Source: Anas platyrhynchos
Taxonomy: Eukaryota; Chordata; Aves; Anseriformes; Anatidae
Direction of reading: 5' to 3'
Assembly: GCF_047663525.1 (NCBI RefSeq)
Contig: NC_092592.1
Coordinates: 24,919,001 to 24,983,000, forward strand
DNA length: 64,000 nucleotides
Below, one piece after another: positions 57,701-64,000 of this stretch. Position numbers and translations under genes: made by a program. The notes beneath the pieces were generated by a model. The model was given only the letters and a program-made list of their open reading frames with translations, was not told the origin of the DNA and made no database searches. Every line of letters starts with the position of its first letter. The first letter of the stretch is position 1.

Positions 57701-60374
57701 ACTATCTGTACATTATTAATGTATTTCACACAAAATTTAGAATGGCTTAGGACAGTATTAATCTAAATGTAACACAATGTATTAATATTTTTTTGACATA
57801 AAGCAAAAGGTACTATAACTGGAAGATTAAATAAATGTATTTTCTTTCCCCAAACTGACACTAAAGCACAGTGCATAAATACAGAGAAGAAAAACTATGA
57901 TATAAAACTTGAAAGAAAAAACATTTGGAGATGTAAGACGTTTCTAGCAATTCCATGTGTCTACATTTCTACAGAAATAATTCTGTATAGACCCATGTGG
58001 GAGCACAAAAGGAGACATCCCCATGTGTTTACACAGCTTACACATACATCTAAAATAAGACAGGACTCTAATGGCAGGAATTTGACAACAGCCAAACAAT
58101 TGTTAAAGAACATAGCCTAACACTTTTACAGTAAGACTAGATTTTGAAACAGTATCAAAGAGAATGTGTGTAACCCGTGAATGAGACTATGGAGAATGAA
58201 TGCAGCAAAGTAGTGCCCTAAGCCCTAGCACTATAGCACAATTGGATCCACTATGGTAGTAAGAGAAGAGGTTCCTCTCTACTTGTCCCACTCTTTTCTT
58301 TAGTAAAATTACAACCAGTGGTCAGAACTTTTGTTCTTTGATTTCTGATTACAGGCATGGTTCTGAAGAACTATTTTGCTGTTTCTGCCAGCAATACAAA
58401 AATTGTTATAGAAATGACACTGTGACATCCTTATTCTGTTAATGAAAATGAATACTAAAATTATTCTAAATTTTAACTGTGCCATATGCTAATCTAGTTT
58501 TGCCTATGACTCCACAGCACTTAATGTTTTCCTGAATTATGGAACCTACTTCTGAGCTTGCCACAGAAAATATCTTTAATGAAAATAACTTACTACTATG
58601 TATCTAATTAGAATCACCAAAATTAAACTGTATGCACATTTTCATATAATCTTCACAGCTCATGCACAACAACATTTATAGGACTGTATTTTTCTACAAT
58701 CTGCCAAGCCAGAACAGTAAGTGATGCACGGTATAAGTCAAGTTAGAAGAACCCTCTTGCCAGAGCAGACTAGTCAATTGTACAGCCCCAGCCTGTTACC
58801 TGGCCAGAGTTCGAAATTATAGAATAACCTCCTCATAGGAACTAGTTTTCTCAAAAGTTTGGCTTGTGTCCCCAGGCGCTTATTTATATTCCCTTCATGC
58901 TTTTCAGGTCCTAATACCATAGTAGCATCTTCACAACCCTCCTAACAAACTATCTCATTCAAGGAAACCACATTTTCATTTCAGCTCATAGAAGAACATT
59001 ATTTCTGTCTGGGCCCCATTTTAGAACAGGTATATCACAACATACAGTCATGATAAACCTCTTTTCATCTTTCTCTAGAAGCTGTACATCATTGTTCACA
59101 GCTGCTATATGCACGTGGCCATTGAGGAGCAATGCCATTTGTTCAAAGAGTGACAAAAAGTGATGGTGAAATTAACTAACAAACATGCTCTTCTTTATTA
59201 AAAAAAATGCTTGACTTACTTGGCATGAAAGCACATGCCTCATACTTCCATTCACATAAACATTATGTGATACATTTTGAGTTGGTTATATCTTTGAGTA
59301 ATTAAAAAAAATAGACTAAAGAATCACAACCACTTAACATGATTTAGAAGACCTGAGAAGCCTGCTACGCCAGCAACTTCAAACTTTGCTGCGCACATAA
59401 ATAAATTATCTTTTATTTCCACTCTGGAGCCTCAAAACATTCTATGCATTGAGAACTAATTCCTGATAGGCACTGCATGTGGGTAAAGCAATCAGACATC
59501 AGTGTGACGGCAGCAACCAAGGACAAGCTGACAAAAAGCAGATGCAGTTCGAAAGACTTACTGAAGTTATTCCATACTTACAAAGGTATAAACTATTATG
59601 ATGATAACTCAAATTAGAAATTGTCTTTTTTATCTTAAAGCAAGGGGAAATCAGACAACAGAATATAACAATGAGCACACAAAACAGGTTGCCAATGCCC
59701 TTTTACCTAGAACAAAGTGACAAAGAATATATTTGAATAAGAACAAGGACTTGGTTCAAGGAAGCTCGTTTAACAAGAATCAAATGACTATTTAACTAAA
59801 AACAACTTTGGAGAACCAGAGTATTCTGCACAATTGCAGGACTTACACCAATTCGGTGTCCTTTAAATCAATGAATGTGTATATGGAACTGTACACAGAA
59901 GGCCATTTGAGGGCTAGCCCACTCTAGAAAACCACCTATTTACGAATTGTTTTGTAAATTAGCTGTTGTTACAATTATTACTAAAGTATTCAAAAGCATT
60001 TTTCTAATTATTATGATAGATAAGCATCATCAACATAGTGAAACATCTGAAAACACGTCTGTATTGAAAATACTGGAAAATTAATCTGCTAGCATGTATG
60101 CAATTCAAAAATCACATATTTGTTCAAAACGTCAGTATTTTAAAATAAAATAAAGCTACAATGGCTTGAAATTAAACGTATTTTCAACACTTACAGGTAA
60201 ATGAGTAAAAACTTGAAATGTGCTTCTTAAAAAGTTAATAAGGTCCATTAAGTATCCACTGGCTCTTCCATCTGATTCAGACATTGTCCAATCATAGTCA
60301 GCAATTTGAATAAATTCATCTATTTTTTGGTTAAGTTTCATATATATTTCTCCTTCTGCAGCATGCCTTGCATC
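18278..60374 (-). CDS. EXOC6: EXOC6 (exocyst subunit Sec15A), C-terminal part
   Basis: Sec15 is the exocyst subunit that links the tethering complex to Rab11-type GTPases on secretory vesicles. Five constitutive exons lie here: 60195-60374, 50474-50615, 42872-42945, 19260-19372 and 18278-18410. Joined, they encode the last 213 residues (human protein about 804), from DARHAAEGE to a QHT terminus. The frame is open across every junction, with phases 0, 1, 0 and 2, and each intron is GT..AG. The segment belongs to the helical C-terminal domain that in fly Sec15 carries Rab binding. The upstream exons, starting with the one encoding the part before DARHAAEGE, must lie beyond 64000. Assignment to EXOC6 rather than EXOC6B follows from sequence recall and from its position next to CYP26C1/CYP26A1. 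A 30-base candidate microexon lies between the first two exons. Confidence 0.94.
18411..19259 (-). other. EXOC6: EXOC6 last intron (849 bases)
   Basis: Donor GTAAGT, acceptor CTCCAG. Nothing else is recognisable in it. Confidence 0.85.
19260..19372 (-). CDS. EXOC6: EXOC6 penultimate exon
   Basis: 37 codons plus two bases: LLDLFMVWDWSTYLADYGQA followed by TSKYLRVNPSTALTLLE. The acceptor is CCCACAG and the donor GAGAA/GTAAGT. It is nearly identical to the human segment as I recall it. Confidence 0.95.
24241..24282. repeat. Short inverted repeat (stem-loop)
   Basis: Arms ATACTTACATAAAGCACT and its complement meet almost directly (CT loop), with a 4-base ACAT insertion in the left arm. Confidence 0.7.
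25643..25671. repeat. Poly(A) tract after a GC-rich islet
   Basis: 29 uninterrupted A immediately after a GC-rich stretch of about 140 bases. It could be the tail of a retroposed sequence, but I recognise no parent and no target-site duplication. Confidence 0.85.
26172..26185 (+). promoter_or_regulatory. Perfect DR2 nuclear-receptor motif in EXOC6 intron
   Basis: GGGTCA, AA, AGGTCA. DR2 is one of the spacings bound by RAR/RXR. It lies about 9.5 kb upstream of the CYP26C1 start. The motif is seen; its function is inferred. Confidence 0.4.
33137..33171 (+). repeat. GC hairpin followed by T18
   Basis: GCCCTCT and AGAGGGC form a perfect 7-bp stem with a CCA loop, directly followed by 18 T. It resembles the end of an RNA polymerase III transcript or a bacterial terminator, but no matching RNA is recognised upstream. 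Confidence 0.6.
36705..36735. repeat. (TA)n microsatellite
   Basis: About 15 uninterrupted TA units in an EXOC6 intron; probably length-variable. Confidence 0.95.
42574..42596. repeat. Poly(A) tract
   Basis: 23 uninterrupted A, about 280 bases downstream (in gene direction) of the EXOC6 exon at 42872-42945. Confidence 0.9.
42872..42945 (-). CDS. EXOC6: EXOC6 exon (FASSEPVPGF segment)
   Basis: 74 bases: two bases completing a Leu codon, then FASSEPVPGFQGDTLQLAFI and DLRQ. The acceptor is CCTTGCAG and the donor CAA/GTAAGA. The phases match both neighbouring exons exactly. Confidence 0.94.
42946..50473 (-). other. EXOC6: EXOC6 intron, 7.5 kb
   Basis: AT-rich intron. It contains a GC-rich islet at about 46380-46760, an imperfect tandem duplication at 47357-47413 and an exon-like 34-base segment at 44227-44260 bounded by a CTGCAG acceptor and a GTAAGT donor. 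No supported coding exon. Confidence 0.8.
47357..47413. repeat. Tandem duplication of a 36-base unit
   Basis: A 21-base segment (ATGTATTAAGTGGCTTACAG core) occurs twice, 36 bases apart; a local duplication with no coding role. Confidence 0.8.
50474..50615 (-). CDS. EXOC6: EXOC6 exon (GKVAQTACMS segment)
   Basis: 47 codons plus one base: GKVAQTACMSACQHLSTSLM onward to NLDVIQCE. The acceptor is TTCTACTAG and the donor GAAT/GTAAGT. The residues match the Sec15 C-terminal domain. Confidence 0.95.
52344..52363. repeat. Poly(A) tract followed by G-rich purine stretch
   Basis: 20 uninterrupted A, then a purine-rich region to about 52420 with several G runs. Confidence 0.85.
54574..54635 (+). mobile_element. 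CR1 LINE 3' end fragment
   Basis: The sequence GTTGGACTTGATGATCTTAA, then AGGTCTTTCCCAAACTAAAT and a terminal ATTCTATGATTCTA, matches the 3' end of chicken repeat 1, whose copies end in short ATTCTATGA-type repeats. Only about 60 bases remain, as is typical of 5'-truncated avian CR1. No coding part survives. It is the one clear interspersed repeat in the window. Confidence 0.88.
57241..57270 (-). CDS. EXOC6: Candidate alternative EXOC6 microexon (30 nt)
   Basis: A 30-base, phase 0 segment encoding NNNNDHAAMS, with a long pyrimidine-rich tract ending TTTCCTTCTCAG before it and a consensus GTAAGT donor after it. It lies between the exon ending THLP (phase 0) and the exon starting GKVAQ (phase 0), so inclusion adds ten residues without a frame change. 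It is not in the standard human protein as I recall, so I take it as an alternatively included microexon. A TTGCC sits about 18 bases before the acceptor; UGC-containing motifs there are typical of SRRM4-dependent neuronal microexons. Splice sites and frame are seen; use is inferred. Confidence 0.65.
57271..60194 (-). other. EXOC6: EXOC6 intron, 2.9 kb
   Basis: AT-rich intron upstream (in gene direction) of the candidate microexon, with donor GTAAGT after THLP. A-rich tracts near 57330-57350 and 57428-57450. Nothing else recognised. Confidence 0.8.
60195..60374 (-). CDS. EXOC6: EXOC6 exon (DARHAAEGE to THLP)
   Basis: 60 codons, phase 0 at both ends: DARHAAEGEIYMKLNQKIDE onward through YDWTMSESDGRASGYLMDLI to FTHLP. 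The acceptor is TTTTCAG and the donor CCT/GTAAGT. This is the most 5' EXOC6 exon in the window. Confidence 0.95.
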
Positions 60375-61160
60375 CTGAAAACAAATAAATAGTGCACAAT
60401 TGTCAGAATTCTAAAATACTACTAGGACATAAATAGTTCTCATCAGTTAAACTTAAGTCTTGTGTTTTTCTCTGATACAAGGTTTACCTACCCTATGTAA
60501 AAAAGAGAATAACAAAAGAACGTAGTTATTTTATCTGTTATGGCGGGAGGTCCGGCAATCATAGGATTTTTATGTAATTAATTTAATGCTGTATATCTGA
60601 AGAATACACATCATTTTTCACCCTCCCATACATATCCTGATCATAACACACTGATGCAGAGCACTCCGCTACTTCCTCATGCTCCTTTTTGTTCTGCCAC
60701 TATCTAGATCCTGCTTTTGTGCCAGTCAACGTAGAAATGATCTGATCAGAGATAACATCTAGCATTTACTGTGAAGCAAGATTATGATGCTATCTGCCTG
60801 ATTTGTTTAGGACAGATCCTCATAGAAGCAATGGGATCTACCTACAGATGCTTGATAAAGTGTATCTTGCTAGAAAGGAATGCTTTTGCCAGACTGGAAT
60901 TTAATGATACTGGAAAAATTCCATACTGTGATTCAAGCTCAAGATGAAACTTTCTTCAGTGATCTTGAGAAACAAATCAATAAAGAGGTTTAATTTTAAA
61001 TGAACTGGTCAGTTGCTGAGGGTTTTTAGAGAGGAAAAATAGGTTGGGTACACTGGAGCAACATAGAAGTGGATAAAATTCCCATTTCAAGTTTCCTCTA
61101 AGATAAACCAGCCTAAAATCATGGCAGTGCAGACAAGGTGTAAATAAGAAAATAAAAAGG

Positions 61161-61184
61161 AAAAAAAAAAAAAAAAAAAAAAAA
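61161..61184. repeat. Poly(A) tract
   Basis: 24 uninterrupted A within a longer A-rich stretch. Confidence 0.9.
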
Positions 61185-62430
61185 GGAAAAATCAAAAGGC
61201 CCCGAGCCTAAACGTGGCACCAAAGGTGTGCACCAAATTCAATTTTCTGCCAGGCTCCAGGCTGTGAGGCATTTCAGGAGGAAGTGAGCAAGTATATGGT
61301 CCTGCCGTGTAACAATATCAAGGTATGGTTCACTAAAAATGGCACTTTAATGCCAAACCAACTTGTAAAATCTTCCACTAAACAGCTCTCCTCTAACACA
61401 TATGAAAATGTCTCAAAGTACGTTGATATTCACAGTTTTGTAGATGGCTATTAATGTAACAGCTTCAATTAAAGTTAATTCTTTGTTCAAAGTTTCTAAT
61501 TAATGATGTTTCAACAGTCTATAAGAACAAGGCTAGCAAATACATCTGCTTAAATTTAGTGAGATTACTTGGTTTATAAAACAAACAAAACCCAAGTCAT
61601 TTATGGAGCGGCTGTATCATCTTCAACAGTTAACTGGTTCTACTAAATGGCAACAACAAGACCAGCCCATTGGTTTTTGTTTCTGGAAGCCTGGTTTTGG
61701 CTACTTTATTTTGCTTTGGTTATTGGGTTACAACAGCAGCACTGTGCTGCCAACACTTTAAGCAAGGAATGTTGCACACTGTTCCCTGAGAAAACTGTGA
61801 ACAGATTAGAAACCCAGAAATTACTTCTGAGAAGCAGCACTGTGAATCCCATGCACGATAAAGAGTGAATTAGCAGTAGGAGATGACTCCAAGAAGCAGA
61901 TGCAGAGGAAGTATTCCATCTCTTAACTTGATGACAGAATTGCATCAAAAACTGCTTTCAAGAGACAAAGAAATATAATGGTATCCACATTTGCAGTCAG
62001 TCATCCAAAGCTGGAAAGTGTAGCTGTAAATACTGAAAGCTACACAATTGTTTAATTTGATAAAAATAAACTAGCATTTTTTTATTATTATTTCCTTCTA
62101 GCACCATTAAACAATGCTTGGAGAATTTGAATGGCATTTTAAAATGACATCTTATATACAATAATAACATGGGAAAAACAGTTCTCTAATATAGTAGCAA
62201 TGAAATAGGTCTGAGGGTTTCTATTAAAAAAGTACAGTGTAGATGTATTTGTAAGATCATCTCATGGAATGTAAATCTGATCAACACTGCTAATAAAAGG
62301 AAATTTTTGATCACTCAAGAAAGAATGGATGTGACATGATTTGCTACCAGGAGATGAATTTAATAACTGTATAGCATACCAAACTCCATGAGGTCCTAGC
62401 TGGGGAACCACATGTAGTTTTTCATTAAGA

Positions 62431-62508
62431 TAGAAAGGGAAGAAAAAGGAAAGAGATAGGAGAGAAAAAAGGGGAGAAAAGGGAAAGAGATAGGAGAGAA
62501 AACAGAAA
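62431..62508. repeat. Polypurine tract with internal duplication
   Basis: About 78 bases almost purely A and G on the plus strand; GGAAAGAGATAGGAGAGAAA occurs twice about 33 bases apart. Confidence 0.8.
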
Positions 62509-64000
62509 AAATGTCTTATGTTTGTCACTGTTCACTCTGTACTTTGCCACAGTGCCTAGGCCCTATGCTCACTAAATACATATATAATATTCTGTGATTC
62601 TCTCTAATGAAACTTAAATAGTTTTAAGTAGAGTTAGCATAACTTATAGCATAAGCAATCAGCACAAAATGTAATGCAAACTTTAAACTGCATTTATCAG
62701 ATGAAATTCAAAGACAAAGAACATTTTACCTTTCAATGAAATTAGACTATGGCTGCATTAAGCATTTTGCTTTGACTGTTAAAAAGAGCTTGAGATGACC
62801 TTATAAGAAAATATCCATATACACACAAATTAAAATATACACATACACTACTGGTATATAACAAAAGAACTACTCAGCCTATACCTACAACATAGGTCAA
62901 AATTTAGTAAAACCATACTAGCAGGACAATGGTAACCTAGCTACAGCTACTAAGTCAGAACCCTTCTGCCTTGCCTTGTTCATTAAACCCTTTGAAAAAA
63001 AAAAAAAAGTTAATGGAAAAATTATTGGATGTCAACTGGAAATACGAACTGCATGGCAATGTTGGTGTCACCTCACCCACCTTTAAAATGTATGCCAGAG
63101 GAGATACTATAGTAGGATAGGGTACATATTGTACCAAGAGAAAAAAAAGAAATAGGTGCAGAAAACAGAACTACTCTAAATAGCATTAATTCTCCTTATC
63201 CCATCTTTAAAAAACAACACATACACATTAAAGTTTAAGTTACAGCTGCTTTTTTATGTTTTTTTTTTTTGTTTGTTTGTTTGTTTTGTTTTATTTTTAA
63301 ATGTTTTATTTCCCCTCCAAAAATTTCTACATAAAAGTCCCAAGTGACTGAGAAGGTAATGCACTGGCTGAACAAGGTGACTAACGAATGCACTAACTGG
63401 ACAAGGTGACTTATAGAGGATTATTCTTCTGTAGGAATCTTTTCTTCAGAAAGAAACCCGTAAGTCCATCCATCCCTCCTGACGCACACACATTTGCTTC
63501 TATTCTAAACCAAAAAAGCTACATGGATAGACAATCATATATAGATTTGCTTTCTGAATATACAATACCGAATATAATCTCAACCACGCGGTCATGTAGA
63601 TATGTGTTTTGGAATAAATGTTCTTCAATTTGTTCCCCTTCCTACTTAGAACAGTTCTTACTATTTAAAGATAAAAAAAATACTACAGCTTCTTTGTAGA
63701 TAATTACACGTTAACATAATTACCTATATTTACCCCTACATATTCTATTTTAATGACCATTACTGCACATATAAATTTAAAGGACATATAAATGAAATAT
63801 GAATTCTAAAAAGAATTGAATAATTTATGCTATGTATAACATTCTTAATACTGCTTTTATATTATCATTACACAGACTGAAAATATACTACAAATATTTC
63901 TATTGTAGAATAAAAACAACCAAATATTACAAACATTTCAGATTACAGTTGCTGTTTTTGCCTGATTCCATTCAGAAATGGAAGATGTTACATTGCTTGG

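Larger units (their letters stand above)
60375..64000 (-). other. EXOC6: EXOC6 intron, continues beyond the window
   Basis: AT-rich sequence without a supported exon; the exon preceding DARHAAEGE was looked for and not found. It contains A24 at 61161-61184 and a polypurine stretch at about 62431-62508 in which a 21-base unit is duplicated. Confidence 0.75.

Noticed and set aside
60375-64000. Search for the preceding EXOC6 exon
   Set aside because: No segment encoding the residues expected just before DARHAAEGE was found; that exon presumably lies past the window edge.

Overview
This is nuclear DNA from a vertebrate, almost certainly a bird. The exons are small and bounded by GT..AG introns, CpG islands sit at promoters, a CR1 LINE 3' tail ending in the ATTCTATG-type repeat lies at about 54.58-54.64 kb, and the cytochrome P450 exons closely resemble chicken CYP26A1 as I remember it. 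There is no bacterial, phage or plasmid content. Nearly all long open frames outside the exons listed here are chance or antisense frames in GC-rich sequence.

Three genes lie head to tail on the minus strand, in the conserved order EXOC6 - CYP26C1 - CYP26A1. (1) 1-3.65 kb is intergenic sequence downstream of CYP26A1. (2) CYP26A1 has seven exons (4090-6711) and encodes a 493-residue retinoic acid hydroxylase. Its promoter at 6.78-6.87 kb has a TATA box and the classical proximal DR5 retinoic acid response element; a second perfect DR5 lies at 8128-8144. (3) CYP26C1 has six exons (10007-16612) and encodes a 567-residue paralogue with an unusually long linker between helices J and K; it has its own TATA box and CpG island. 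(4) The 3' part of EXOC6 (exocyst subunit Sec15A) runs from 18278 to beyond the right edge. Five constitutive exons encode the last 213 residues, and an in-frame 30-nt candidate microexon sits at 57241-57270. The rest of 18.4-64 kb is AT-rich intron.

The two P450 enzymes clear retinoic acid. CYP26A1 is built as a feedback gene: ligand-bound RAR/RXR on its DR5 elements switches on the enzyme that destroys the ligand. EXOC6 is functionally unrelated (vesicle tethering), but its introns may hold regulatory DNA for the P450 pair; a perfect DR2 nuclear-receptor motif lies in one of them. Exon boundaries were placed by hand from reading frame, splice consensus and exon lengths known for the family. 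Regulatory calls are motif-based and have not been tested for conservation.
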